From NCBI GenBank assembly GCA_964616175.1, contig CAZTUH010000007.1, positions 50,858-114,857 on the forward strand: a DNA stretch of 64,000 nt. The letters are read 5' to 3'. The notes under the pieces were generated by a model that searched no databases, had not been told where the DNA came from, and saw nothing but the letters and a program-made list of their open reading frames with translations. This stretch comes from CAZTUH01 sp964616175. Its GTDB lineage: Bacteria > Pseudomonadota > Gammaproteobacteria > Burkholderiales > Burkholderiaceae_B. The translations under genes and the position numbers were made by a program. Shown here piece after piece: positions 9,694 to 18,804 of this stretch. The stretch's first letter is position 1. The number at the start of each line of letters is the position of its first letter.

Positions 9694-12270
9694 TTAAAAG
9701 TCTATAGCCCCAATCTCTGTATTAGAATCATCTTCTATGACACGACGAACTTTAGATAAAGTAGCATCTTTGGAGAGGTTAACAAGTATTACTCCATGAG
9801 TTGAGCGACCCATTTGACGAATTTCCGAAACATGAGTACGAACCAGAAGACCATTATTTGTTATCAACATGACATCATCTGATGGCATTACAAGAATAGC
9901 TGATACGAGCTTTCCATTGCGAGATCCTGTCCTCATAGCAATCATCCCTTTTGTTCCCCGAGCATGTTTTGTATACCAAGAAATTGGAGTTCGTTTGCCA
10001 AAACCATTTTTACTAACTGTCAAAACAGTGCAACTATCATTTTTGGAAACTAGAAGGGAAATAATGTTTTGATTTTTTGACAGCATCATGCCTCGAACCC
10101 CCCTGGAACTTCGTTTTGTAGGTCGTACATCATTTTCGTTAAATCGAACAGCTTTTCCAGAGTCTGAAAAGAGCATAACATCGCTTTTTCCATCAGTTAA
10201 TTCTGCTCCTATTAAATAATCCTGCTCATCCAACTTCACAGCAAGAATCCCAGATTTTCTATGGTTTGAAAAATCAGATAAGATGGTTTTCTTCACAATC
10301 CCACGAGATGTAGCCATAAAAACATAGCATGTATTACTAAATTCTTTAACAGGAAGAATTGTTGTAATCTTTTCCGAGCTTTCCAATGGAAACATATTTA
10401 CAATTGGACGTCCTCGAGAACCTCGAGTTCCTTTCGGAACCTCCCATACTCTTAACCAGTAAACTCGACCTTTATTTGAAAAACATAATAAAAAATCATG
10501 AGTATTAGAAATAAAGAGCTGTTCCAACCAATCACTTTCCTTCATGGAAGTTGCTAACTTTCCACGTCCTCCTCTTCTTTGAGCTTTATATTCAGACAAA
10601 TTCTGACTTTTAATGTAACCAGCATATGACAATGTTACAACGACACTAACTTTGGCAATAAAATCTTCTGTTTCCAATTCTGTTTGATCTGATACTATAT
10701 CTGTCAATCTTGAATCTTCCGATTTAGGAGAATATTGTTCCTTAATAAGGAGTAATTCAGTTTTTATAATATCATTAATTTTTTCTGGACTAACCAGGAT
10801 ATCTGATAAGTATTTTATGTTTGATGAGATAGATTTGTATTCATCAGTTATCTTGTTTCTCTCGATTGCAGTTAACCTTTGAAGCCGCATGTTCATAATC
10901 TCTTGAGTCTGTATCTCACTTAAACGATATGAACCATCAACCTGAAATCCAAATTTATTAGATGAAGAGTCTTCGAGATGTTTTGTGCTTGAACTTTTTG
11001 GCACCTCATTTGCTAATTCTGAATTCCAAAAACCAGAGATTAATTCTTGCTTGGCATGCATTGGTCCAGAAGCTAATTTGATAATTGAAATAAACTCATC
11101 AATATTGGATAATGCGACTGCAAGGCCTTCGATGATGTGCAGTCGATCTTTAGCTTTGCGAAGTTGAAACATAGAACGACGAGCAATCACTTCTCTTCGA
11201 TGTTCAAGAAAATATAGAATCATCTCTTTTAAACTGAGTAGCTTGGGTTGATTATCCACCAAAGCTACAAGGTTTATGCCAAAAGTATCTTGTAGTTGCG
11301 TATGCTTGTAAAGATTATTTAATACAATGCTTGATCTCTCTCCCTGTTTTAGTTCAATTACAAGACGTATTCCATCTTTATCAGATTCATCGCGAATATC
11401 TGATATTCCATCTATCTTTTTGCTATTAACTAGATCCGCAATTCTTTCTTGGAGATGTTTTTTGTTGACTTGATATGGAATGGAATTAACTATAAGTGCT
11501 TCACGTTTACTCCCTTTTATTTTTTCAATATCGATTTTCGCACGAAGGATAATACGTCCTTTACCTGTTTTATATCCTTCTTTAACCCCACTCATTCCAT
11601 AAATGATTCCTCCTGTTGGAAAATCCGGAGCAGGAATGATATGCATTAACTCTTCGACCGAGCATTCCGGGTTTTTTAAACAAAACAGGCATCCATCAAG
11701 AATTTCATCCAAATTGTGAGGCGGAATATTAGTAGCCATGCCAACTGCAATACCAGAACTGCCGTTTATTAGAAGATTTGGAATTCTAGCAGGAAGTAAA
11801 ACAGGTTCTTCTTCTGCGCCATCATAATTCTTTCGGAAGTCAACTGTTTCTTGATCAATGTCCACTAATAGCTCTTGTGCTATTTTGGAAAGTCTAACCT
11901 CAGTATATCGCATAGCTGCAGCATTATCACCATCAATGGAACCAAAATTTCCCTGTCCATCAACCAACATGTATCGCATTGAAAAATTTTGAGCCATGCG
12001 CACAATAGTGTCATAAACGGATTGGTCTCCATGGGGATGGTATTTCCCAATTACATCACCAACAATTCTAGCTGATTTTTTATAGGGTCGATTCCATTCA
12101 TTATGAAGCACATGCATGGCATAGAGTATTCTTCGATGAACTGGTTTAAGTCCATCACGAACATCAGGTAAAGCACGACCAATAATAACGCTCATAGCAT
12201 AATCCAAATAGCTACGTCGCATCTCTTCTTCAAGAGCAATTGGAAGTGTTTCCTTTGCAAAAGAACTCAT
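9694..12270 (-). CDS. gyrA: DNA gyrase subunit A
   Basis: Breakage-reunion subunit of gyrase, which introduces negative supercoils. The catalytic Tyr122 lies in AAAMRYTEVRL, numbered as in E. coli. The C-terminal DNA-wrapping domain begins with a GyrA box (QRRGGRGK) and continues as beta-pinwheel repeats to residue 858; the acidic tail of E. coli is short or missing. Residue 83, usually Ser or Thr and the main quinolone contact, is Gln here (HPHGDQSVYDT), followed by Ser84. It is the first gene of the serC-pheA run and diverges from ubiG. Confidence 0.98.
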   Translation of the reverse strand: MSSFAKETLPIALEEEMRRSYLDYAMSVIIGRALPDVRDGLKPVHRRILYAMHVLHNEWNRPYKKSARIVGDVIGKYHPHGDQSVYDTIVRMAQNFSMRYMLVDGQGNFGSIDGDNAAAMRYTEVRLSKIAQELLVDIDQETVDFRKNYDGAEEEPVLLPARIPNLLINGSSGIAVGMATNIPPHNLDEILDGCLFCLKNPECSVEELMHIIPAPDFPTGGIIYGMSGVKEGYKTGKGRIILRAKIDIEKIKGSKREALIVNSIPYQVNKKHLQERIADLVNSKKIDGISDIRDESDKDGIRLVIELKQGERSSIVLNNLYKHTQLQDTFGINLVALVDNQPKLLSLKEMILYFLEHRREVIARRSMFQLRKAKDRLHIIEGLAVALSNIDEFISIIKLASGPMHAKQELISGFWNSELANEVPKSSSTKHLEDSSSNKFGFQVDGSYRLSEIQTQEIMNMRLQRLTAIERNKITDEYKSISSNIKYLSDILVSPEKINDIIKTELLLIKEQYSPKSEDSRLTDIVSDQTELETEDFIAKVSVVVTLSYAGYIKSQNLSEYKAQRRGGRGKLATSMKESDWLEQLFISNTHDFLLCFSNKGRVYWLRVWEVPKGTRGSRGRPIVNMFPLESSEKITTILPVKEFSNTCYVFMATSRGIVKKTILSDFSNHRKSGILAVKLDEQDYLIGAELTDGKSDVMLFSDSGKAVRFNENDVRPTKRSSRGVRGMMLSKNQNIISLLVSKNDSCTVLTVSKNGFGKRTPISWYTKHARGTKGMIAMRTGSRNGKLVSAILVMPSDDVMLITNNGLLVRTHVSEIRQMGRSTHGVILVNLSKDATLSKVRRVIEDDSNTEIGAIDF

Positions 12271-12403
12271 AGTTTGTAAGTTTATAAAGTTTGAAAAATT
12301 AGATGGTTATTTCCTGTAAAGCAGGCTATATTGAAAGGAACAATAGAATTTTAAGCTGAGACAGAAAGAAAAATTGTAGCATCCGATGCCCTAAATTGCA
12401 TAG

Positions 12404-13129
12404 ATGGCTAAAATGGTAAATGTTGAAATGGAAAAAAATTTTAACCAGTTGGAACTCGAAAAATTTGAGAAATATGCAGATTCTTGGTGGAACATAAATG
12501 GCAATACAAAGGCTTTACATAAAATTAATCCGCTTCGCTTAAATTGGATGAAAAATATTTCAGGTGGATTTTATGGGAAATCAGTCCTCGATGTTGGTTG
12601 TGGTGGAGGAATATTATCTGAAGAAATTGCAAAATCTGGTGGGTTAGTCACAGGTATAGATTTATCTGAAAAGTTGATAGAAATAGCTAAATTGCATAAA
12701 AAAAAATCTAAAGTTCAGGTTGTTGACTATTATTCAATTTCTCCAGAAGCTTTTGCAAAGCAAAATTTGAGATCTTATGATGTAGTTGTTTGTATGGAAG
12801 TTTTGGAACATGTTCCAAAACCAATTTCAATTATTAAATCCTGCTCAGATCTTGTAAAACCTGGTGGTTGGATTTTTTTTTCCACCTTCAATAGAAATTT
12901 AAAATCGTTTCTTTTTGGCATCTTGGGAGCCGAATATGTTTTAAATCTTTTGCCTCGGGGAACTCATACCTATAGTGCTTTTATAAGGCCCAGTGAATTA
13001 TCTAAATTAGTAAGAGAAACAAATTTGCATCCAGTAAAGATAAAGGGGCTCAGTTATAATCCATTGAAAAAAAAGTTTTTTCTGTCTAATGACGTTTCTG
13101 TCAATTATCTGCTAGCAGCTAGAAAATAA
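12404..13129 (+). CDS. ubiG: Ubiquinone biosynthesis O-methyltransferase
   Basis: SAM-dependent methyltransferase for both O-methylations in ubiquinone synthesis. VLDVGCGGGILSEEIAKSGG (near residues 61-80) is motif I, VVCMEVLEHVPKP is motif II/post-I, and the N-terminal region FEKYADSWWNINGNTKALHKINPLR matches the family. Length is 241. Met4 and Met9 are possible alternative starts. It is divergent from gyrA as in other Burkholderiales, although the ompA gene often found between them is absent. A 22-bp perfect palindrome lies inside the EVLEHVPKP codons. Confidence 0.95.
   Translation: MAKMVNVEMEKNFNQLELEKFEKYADSWWNINGNTKALHKINPLRLNWMKNISGGFYGKSVLDVGCGGGILSEEIAKSGGLVTGIDLSEKLIEIAKLHKKKSKVQVVDYYSISPEAFAKQNLRSYDVVVCMEVLEHVPKPISIIKSCSDLVKPGGWIFFSTFNRNLKSFLFGILGAEYVLNLLPRGTHTYSAFIRPSELSKLVRETNLHPVKIKGLSYNPLKKKFFLSNDVSVNYLLAARK
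12800..12821. repeat. 22-bp perfect palindrome inside ubiG
   Basis: Positions 12800-12810 and 12811-12821 are exact complements without spacer, in codons for EVLEHVPKP, a conserved methyltransferase motif. The symmetry rests on codon choice. Confidence 0.88.
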
Positions 13130-13227
13130 AACACTAGGTTTTTTTTCATATTGAAAAGAAATCTTCTAATAACTTCAATATATTTTTTGTGCTTCACGAA
13201 TGAATAAGTTCCAATACATGAATTTAG

Positions 13228-13317
13228 ACTCTATTTAAGAATTTTTATAGATTGAATTTTTTTCTGTAAAATGAAGAAAATTGGAATAAAAAACTTTTTT
13301 AAAATCTTAAATAGAGT
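13228..13317. repeat. Distant 12-bp inverted repeat upstream of ssrA
   Basis: An arm at 13228-13239 is the exact reverse complement of 13306-13317, leaving a 66-base very AT-rich centre. The right arm ends 13 bases before the mature 5' end of tmRNA, so it lies over the probable ssrA promoter. It could be a remnant of a terminator for ubiG or a chance repeat. Confidence 0.4.
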
Positions 13318-13329
13318 TAGACTTATCTT

Positions 13330-13723
13330 GGGACCGACCAGGTTTCGACGTGTGTAACAAAACAGTTTAGGGCATACCGAACACCAGTTCCGTTCGTAAA
13401 TCTACTGGAACTATTATAAACGCCAACGATGAGCGTTTTGCCCTTGCCGCTTGATAAATAGGTAGGGCCGCTGCACTGATCTGTTCTTGGGTTAGGCATT
13501 TAGGAAATAATTTACATGTTATTTCTGAGGTGCAGCAGTGACACATTGCAAGGAATCGATTTGATTTAGTGCCACATATTTCAAATTTAAACCTAAGTGG
13601 ATCGCCTATAGCTGGATTTGTCGATTAGCAATTCTATAGGTTAGAAAGAACAAATCGACTAAGTATGTAGAACTAACTGCGAAGTGCGTGCGGACGGGGG
13701 TTCGATTCCCCCCGGTTCCACCA
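13330..13723 (+). ncRNA. ssrA: tmRNA (ssrA), tag ANDERFALAA
   Basis: Transfer-messenger RNA that rescues stalled ribosomes and tags the nascent protein. The 5' end GGGACCG pairs with CGGTTCC before an encoded terminal CCA, forming the tRNA-like acceptor; the T-arm GGGGGTTCGATTCCCCC is clear. The tag reading frame at 13422-13451 encodes ANDERFALAA followed by TGA-TAA (13452-13457). With the alanine carried by tmRNA itself the full tag is AANDERFALAA, ending in the LAA degron read by ClpXP. Inverted pairs between about 13600 and 13655 fit the downstream pseudoknots. I recall this tag from Bordetella; a database check would confirm it. Confidence 0.96.
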
Positions 13724-13903
13724 GGAGTGGTGATGTTACCAATATTCATCAATTTATAAAATTTCTTTTCTTTTTTTAGATTTTTAGCAAATTGATAAAA
13801 GTATTTAAGGAAGGAAATATTTCTTTGTTCCAACCTAGTAATTTAAAATAGTCCGAAAAAATCTGCATTTATTCTATTTTAATAGATGATAAGAGAGTTT
13901 GGT

Positions 13904-14035
13904 ATGGCGCTTCAAAAATTGATTGGCATTACAACATTAGTAACTGTTCTGATTTTGTCAGGCTTTTCTTTAGCAAAAAACATAGAGCAGCAAGAAGAGA
14001 TTATTTTTGCTAATCAAGATGATAGAAAAAAGTAA
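13904..14035 (+). CDS. Small secreted peptide, 43 residues
   Basis: ATG at 13904, preceded by an AAGAGAG ribosome-binding sequence 7 bases upstream, opens a 43-codon frame ending in TAA at 14033-14035. The peptide starts MALQKLIG, continues through a hydrophobic core ending LILSGFSLA and then becomes a charged tail KNIEQQEEIIFANQDDRKK. This is a typical signal peptide with a possible SLA-K cleavage site and a mature part of only about 19 residues. I do not recognise a family. It may be a real small exported peptide or the surviving 5' end of a longer exported protein. Confidence 0.5.
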   Translation: MALQKLIGITTLVTVLILSGFSLAKNIEQQEEIIFANQDDRKK

Positions 14036-14160
14036 GAATCCTGAAACATAAAAAGTTTAGTTTTTTGCAAGAAATCTAGATCAAGAGTTTCGAAAAATTA
14101 TTGTTAAAAGTATTTACAAATTATTTCCATGAAAGTTAGGTTTTTTTGATCAATCCAAAA

Positions 14161-14373
14161 TCAGCAGCAACTAATTCTTCCTTTCCCACCATATCTAGCT
14201 AACTGTCTTTCTTGGAAAAAAGCTTCATATGTCATAGGACTTTTTCCTGGATGGTTTTTTTTCATATGTTGCAAATAAGCATCATAATTTGGCACTCCAA
14301 CCATCAATCTGAGTGTTTGACCTAAGTAACGCGTTGCTCTGACAGTTTCTTTTTGTATTGAATTAAATAACAT
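14161..14373 (-). CDS. ybdD: YbdD/YjiX family small protein (CstA partner)
   Basis: A 70-residue protein with the family pattern RYLGQTLRLMVGVPNYDAYLQHMKKNHP and the C-terminal RQLARYGGKGRISCC. Members are nearly always encoded immediately downstream of CstA/BtsT-type transporters, as here (97 bases after the cstA stop, same strand), and are reported as needed for their transport activity. It is soluble, with no membrane segment visible. Both termini look complete. Confidence 0.9.
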   Translation of the reverse strand: MLFNSIQKETVRATRYLGQTLRLMVGVPNYDAYLQHMKKNHPGKSPMTYEAFFQERQLARYGGKGRISCC

Positions 14374-14469
14374 TTTCTTTTTATATCTTGTTTTGAAGTT
14401 TCAGTTATGCCAAACATTATTAGGAATTAACAATTTTCGAACCTATAAGGAAAGTAATTCTCTTGAAAG

Positions 14470-16560
14470 TTAAGAGTTCTTAATTGCTAAACTTGAGATA
14501 GATTGATATGGCGTTTCTTTTGACGTGGGTTCCAGGTTGCGTCGAGCAAGAATTACTGATCGAATACTTGCAATAACAATACTTACAACTACTAATACAA
14601 ACAAAGTACATAGTGCAGAATCTAAATAATCGTTGAATAAAATTCTATGCATTTCATCCATTGAACTTGCTGGTTGCAATAAATCTCCTTGAGCAATAGC
14701 CTCTCGATATTTAGAAGCATGAGATAAAAACCCGATGTTAGGATTTTGGTTAAATAGTTTTTGCCACGCGGCATATAAAGTGCAAATTAACAGCCATATC
14801 GCTGGAACGACTGTTACCCAAGCATATTTTTCTTTTTTCATTTTGAAGAGAACGACGGTTCCAAGAGATAAAGCCATTGCAGCTAACATTTGATTAGCAA
14901 TTCCAAATAGGGGCCACAATGTGTTAATCCCCCCTAATGGGTCAACAACTCCTTGATATAAAAAATATCCCCATGCACTAACACATAAAAAAGTTGCAAG
15001 AGTACCAGCGGCAAACGAATTGGTCCTTTTAAGTGGAGAAGAAAAGGTTCCAAGAAGATCTTGCAGCATAAATCTTCCTGCACGTGTACCAGCATCTACA
15101 GCAGTTAATATAAAAAGTGCTTCGAAAAGTATGGCAAAGTGGTACCAAAAAGCCATCATGTTTTGACCACCAAACATTTGATGCAAAATATAGGCCATAC
15201 CAACAGCTAGAGTTGGTGCTCCTCCAACACGTGATATTATGCTTGCTTCCCCAACATTTTTAGCTGTTTGTTCAAGAGTTTCTGGAGTGATAATGAACCC
15301 CCAGGTTGAAATTTTTTGAGCTACTTCTCCAGGCATAATTCCAATCACTGAACTTGGACTATTCATCGCATAATAAATTGCTGGATCAATTACACAGGCT
15401 GCAATTAAGGCCATAATAGCTACGAAGGATTCCATTAGCATGCCTCCGTATCCAATATATCTAGCTTGGAGCTCATTCTCAATTAGCTTAGGAGTTGTGC
15501 CTGAAGCGATCAAAGCATGAAATCCTGAAACCGCTCCACAAGCTATTGTGATAAATAAGAATGGGAATAATTTTCCGGAATAAACAGGTCCATTTCCATC
15601 TGAGAACTGGGAAACAACATCAGGCATTTTTAATTCTGGAGCTACAAAAATGATTCCAAAAGCCAATCCAATAAATGTGCCTATCTTTAGAAAGGTCGAT
15701 AGATAATCTCTTGGAGCGAGCAAAAGCCAAACTGGTAGAACCGAAGCTATAAAACCATAGATAATCAGGATCCAAGTCAGCTTAATCCCATCAAAGTCGA
15801 AAAAAAGTGATAACGACTGATTTTGTGCTATCACTTGCCCAGATGTAATAGCAACAAGCAACAATACAAAACCAATAAGAGATACCTCTCCAATACGTCC
15901 AGGGCGAATATATCGAAGATAAATGCCCATAAACAAAGCACTTGGAACTGTAGCAGCAACAGTAAATGTACCCCATGGGGAATGTGTTAAAGCTTTTACA
16001 ACAATTAATGCTAAGACTGCCAATATGATTACCATAATCATGAAAGTGCCAAACAAAGCAATCATGCCAGGTACAGTACCTAATTCTAATTTTATTAGAT
16101 CTCCAAGTGAATGACCATCTCTCCGCATAGAAATAAATAAAACTGTAAAATCATGAACAGCTCCAGCAAATACTACTCCAGCTAGGATCCAAAGCATACC
16201 AGGCAAATAACCCATTTGAGCAGCTAAAATCGGTCCAACCAATGGTCCTGCTCCTGCAATAGCTGCAAAATGATGGCCAAACAAGACATGTTTATTTGTT
16301 GGAACAAAATCCAAGCCATCGTTGTGTTTCCATGCAGGAGTCATACGAGTTTTGTCTAAACCAAATACCTTATGTGCAATAAAAATACTGTAATATCGAT
16401 AAGCAACTAAATAAACACATAAAGATGCTATCAATACCCATAAAGCATTGACTACTTCACCTCTTGACAATGCAATAATCCCAAGAGATATTGCACCCAA
16501 AATTGCAATAACCAACCAGGCAAGATGCTTGAAAAGGCCTCTATTGGTCCTTTTATACAT
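14470..16560 (-). CDS. cstA: Carbon starvation protein A-type transporter
   Basis: Large inner-membrane permease of the CstA/BtsT family, linked in enterobacteria to uptake of peptides and pyruvate. The 696 residues form about 16-18 hydrophobic segments; the conserved NKHVLFGHHFAAIAGAGPLVGP lies near residue 90 and GTTPKLI, ILTAVDAGTRAGRFMLQD and LWPLFGIANQMLA follow in order. I placed the start at ATG 16560 because AGGAGG sits 9 bases upstream; an in-frame TTG at 16569 is less likely. YbdD follows. Retention in a reduced genome points to real dependence on an imported carbon source. Confidence 0.94.
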   Translation of the reverse strand: MYKRTNRGLFKHLAWLVIAILGAISLGIIALSRGEVVNALWVLIASLCVYLVAYRYYSIFIAHKVFGLDKTRMTPAWKHNDGLDFVPTNKHVLFGHHFAAIAGAGPLVGPILAAQMGYLPGMLWILAGVVFAGAVHDFTVLFISMRRDGHSLGDLIKLELGTVPGMIALFGTFMIMVIILAVLALIVVKALTHSPWGTFTVAATVPSALFMGIYLRYIRPGRIGEVSLIGFVLLLVAITSGQVIAQNQSLSLFFDFDGIKLTWILIIYGFIASVLPVWLLLAPRDYLSTFLKIGTFIGLAFGIIFVAPELKMPDVVSQFSDGNGPVYSGKLFPFLFITIACGAVSGFHALIASGTTPKLIENELQARYIGYGGMLMESFVAIMALIAACVIDPAIYYAMNSPSSVIGIMPGEVAQKISTWGFIITPETLEQTAKNVGEASIISRVGGAPTLAVGMAYILHQMFGGQNMMAFWYHFAILFEALFILTAVDAGTRAGRFMLQDLLGTFSSPLKRTNSFAAGTLATFLCVSAWGYFLYQGVVDPLGGINTLWPLFGIANQMLAAMALSLGTVVLFKMKKEKYAWVTVVPAIWLLICTLYAAWQKLFNQNPNIGFLSHASKYREAIAQGDLLQPASSMDEMHRILFNDYLDSALCTLFVLVVVSIVIASIRSVILARRNLEPTSKETPYQSISSLAIKNS

Positions 16561-17195
16561 AATAGACAACCTCCTGTATATGACCTTGTTTCAAAAATTC
16601 AAAATTTTATTAACCATGCTGAGAAGATTATGCGTAAAATCAGCAGGTTAAATTTTTGAAAAAATTTCAAAATCTAGAATCTATTTGCTTTGCTTAACAT
16701 CTAATAACCAATGTAAGAAAGATGTTTGGCTTCTATCTATGTTAATTAAGTGTAAAATGTTTTCCGAGCATTTCAATTTGAGATTTGAAAAAAGTCCAAC
16801 ATTAGTTTCCAACTATCAATCTTCGCAGAAACACATTTGAAACTTTATATAAGGATAGTTTAATTTCCTATTCTTGTTTTTTCTTTAATTAGAGATATAA
16901 ATTAAGTAATGTTTACCTCAGATGTTTTTCATTTTTGAAAATATATTTTTTATTTTAATTTTTGGCAACCAATTTAGGTTACCAAATTAACATCTTGCCA
17001 AGTCTCTCACGTATCTTTCTGAGAACAACCAATTCAGAAAAAGATTTACATTCGGTAACTAATTAAGGGAATTATTGTAGAATAAGAAAATCAGAGCTTC
17101 TTTCATTGGATTGGAATTTATAACAAAAACACTTCATACAATGCAAAAATTCCTAATTCCTTGAATCAAGAAAAACTTTTCAAAAATAAAATGAA
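16561..17195. other. Gene-free divergent interval between cstA and psd
   Basis: About 630 AT-rich bases between divergent genes, so it must hold both promoters. I find no gene. The only structure is a nested inverted repeat at 16962-17001 (outer arms TTGGCAA / TTGCCAA with a shorter pair inside), which could be an operator or a chance repeat. The CstA ribosome-binding site AGGAGG lies at 16570-16575 on the minus strand. Confidence 0.5.
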
Positions 17196-18068
17196 ATGAA
17201 AATTAAAGAAAAATTCCTAGCAACAAGCCAATACCTAGCTCCTCATTCTCTCATATCTAAATTATTTAATTGTTTTTCTAATAGCAAAGTTCCTTTTTTA
17301 AAGGATTGGATGATCTCTCGATTCATGAAACACTACAACGTTGATTTGAAAGAAGCCGAAACCGAAAATCCATTAGCATACGAAAGTTTCAATATGTTCT
17401 TTACCAGAACTCTGAAAGATACAGCTAGGCCTATAGATAAAAATAATACTTGCATGGTTTGTCCAGCTGATGGAATAATCAGTCAATTTGGAAGGGTTGA
17501 TTCTGGAAGGATTTTTCAAGCTAAAAATTACAATTATAGTTTAGCAGAACTATTGGGAGGTTCTCATGAAAGAACCAAGCCATTTTTAGACGGAAATTTT
17601 ATAACAATATATATTTCCCCAAGGGACTATCATCGGGTACATATGCCAGCTAATGGAATCTTAAGAGAAATGGTATGTATACCAGGACGTTTATTTTCTG
17701 TTAATCCTATGACAGTAGAAAGTATTCCTAACCTATTTACTAGGAACAGAAGGATTGTCTGCATCTTCGATACAGAATATGGACCAATGGCAATTATATT
17801 AATTGGTGCAATGATTGTTTCTTCGATAGAAACAGCATGGAAAAGCAATGTTTCTTTGATCAAAAATTCTATTTACTCGACTTATTATGATCAGAAAAAA
17901 TCAATTTATCTTGAAAAAGGGCAAGAAATGGGTCATTTTAGGATTGGATCAACAGTAATTGTTGTTTATGGATCTTACATAAATTTTTGTTGGTTAAAAA
18001 CCATCTCAACTGGAAAGTCCATTCGTATGGGAGAGAAATTGGCATTTTTTAGTCAAGAAAACAATTGA
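17196..18068 (+). CDS. psd: Phosphatidylserine decarboxylase proenzyme
   Basis: Makes phosphatidylethanolamine from phosphatidylserine at the inner membrane. The protein cleaves itself between Gly251 and Ser252 (FRIGSTVIVVYG) to create the pyruvoyl group; Asp92 (CPADGIISQ) and His149 (SPRDYHRVHMP) complete the catalytic triad. Sequence and length (290) follow the long E. coli-type enzyme rather than the short form found next to pssA in some Burkholderiales. PssA, its upstream partner, is encoded at 39187-39975. It is convergent with livF. Confidence 0.95.
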   Translation: MKIKEKFLATSQYLAPHSLISKLFNCFSNSKVPFLKDWMISRFMKHYNVDLKEAETENPLAYESFNMFFTRTLKDTARPIDKNNTCMVCPADGIISQFGRVDSGRIFQAKNYNYSLAELLGGSHERTKPFLDGNFITIYISPRDYHRVHMPANGILREMVCIPGRLFSVNPMTVESIPNLFTRNRRIVCIFDTEYGPMAIILIGAMIVSSIETAWKSNVSLIKNSIYSTYYDQKKSIYLEKGQEMGHFRIGSTVIVVYGSYINFCWLKTISTGKSIRMGEKLAFFSQENN

Positions 18069-18102
18069 AAATGAATAAGGACCGAAAATTTCGGGCGAAA
18101 AA

Positions 18103-18804
18103 TTAACCCCCGAGGTATGCTTTTCGAACTCTTTCGTTAAGCAAAAGAGTTCTTCCCTTGCCTTTCAGAATAATATTTCCATTTTCTAAAACATATCCCC
18201 TATCTGCAATTTGTAAGGCTTTATTTGCATTTTGTTCAACTAGTAAAATGGTAACGCCATGCATGCATATCATACGAATTATTTCGAATATTTGATTTAT
18301 AACTAACGGAGCCAAACCTAAAGTTGGTTCATCTAACAATAACAAACGTGGATGAGACATCAGAGCTCGTCCAATTGCTAACATTTGTTGTTCTCCACCA
18401 GACATTAATCCAGCTTTTTGAGTGCTTCTTTCTTTAAGACGTGGAAATAGAGAGAATACATATTCTATTGTATTTGAAATTTGCTTTTTTTTTAGAAAAA
18501 AACCGCCTAAAATTAAATTTTCATAAACAGATAAGTCCTTAAAAATTCTTCTACCTTCAGGTGAAATAGCTATTCCATTTCGCATAATAGAGCAAGTTTT
18601 TTCACTTGTTATTTCTTGGTTTTCAAAATAAATATGCCCGAATCTAGCTTTTGGAGTCCCACATATCGTCATAAGCAATGTACTTTTCCCAGCTCCATTT
18701 GCTCCAATTAATGTAACAATTTCTCCTTTATTAACCTCGATACTCACACCATTTAAAGCTTTGATCACTCCATAATAGGTTTGGATACTGTCAAGTATAA
18801 GCAC
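18103..18804 (-). CDS. livF: Branched-chain amino acid ABC transporter ATP-binding protein LivF
   Basis: Second ATPase of the high-affinity Leu/Ile/Val importer. Walker A GANGAGKST (near residues 33-41), signature MSGGEQQM and Walker B LLLLDEPTLGLAP are intact; the stretch MRNGIAISPEGRRIF is typical of LivF. The start is GTG at 18804, directly after the livG stop, with AGGAG 8 bases upstream inside the livG 3' end. Length 233 is normal. It is the last gene of the cluster. Confidence 0.94.
   Translation of the reverse strand: MLILDSIQTYYGVIKALNGVSIEVNKGEIVTLIGANGAGKSTLLMTICGTPKARFGHIYFENQEITSEKTCSIMRNGIAISPEGRRIFKDLSVYENLILGGFFLKKKQISNTIEYVFSLFPRLKERSTQKAGLMSGGEQQMLAIGRALMSHPRLLLLDEPTLGLAPLVINQIFEIIRMICMHGVTILLVEQNANKALQIADRGYVLENGNIILKGKGRTLLLNERVRKAYLGG

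Noticed and set aside
13606..13833. 75-codon minus-strand frame over the 3' end of tmRNA
   Set aside because: It is the antisense of the tRNA-like domain of ssrA (the TPGGTGGNRTPV stretch is reverse T-arm and acceptor), not a gene.
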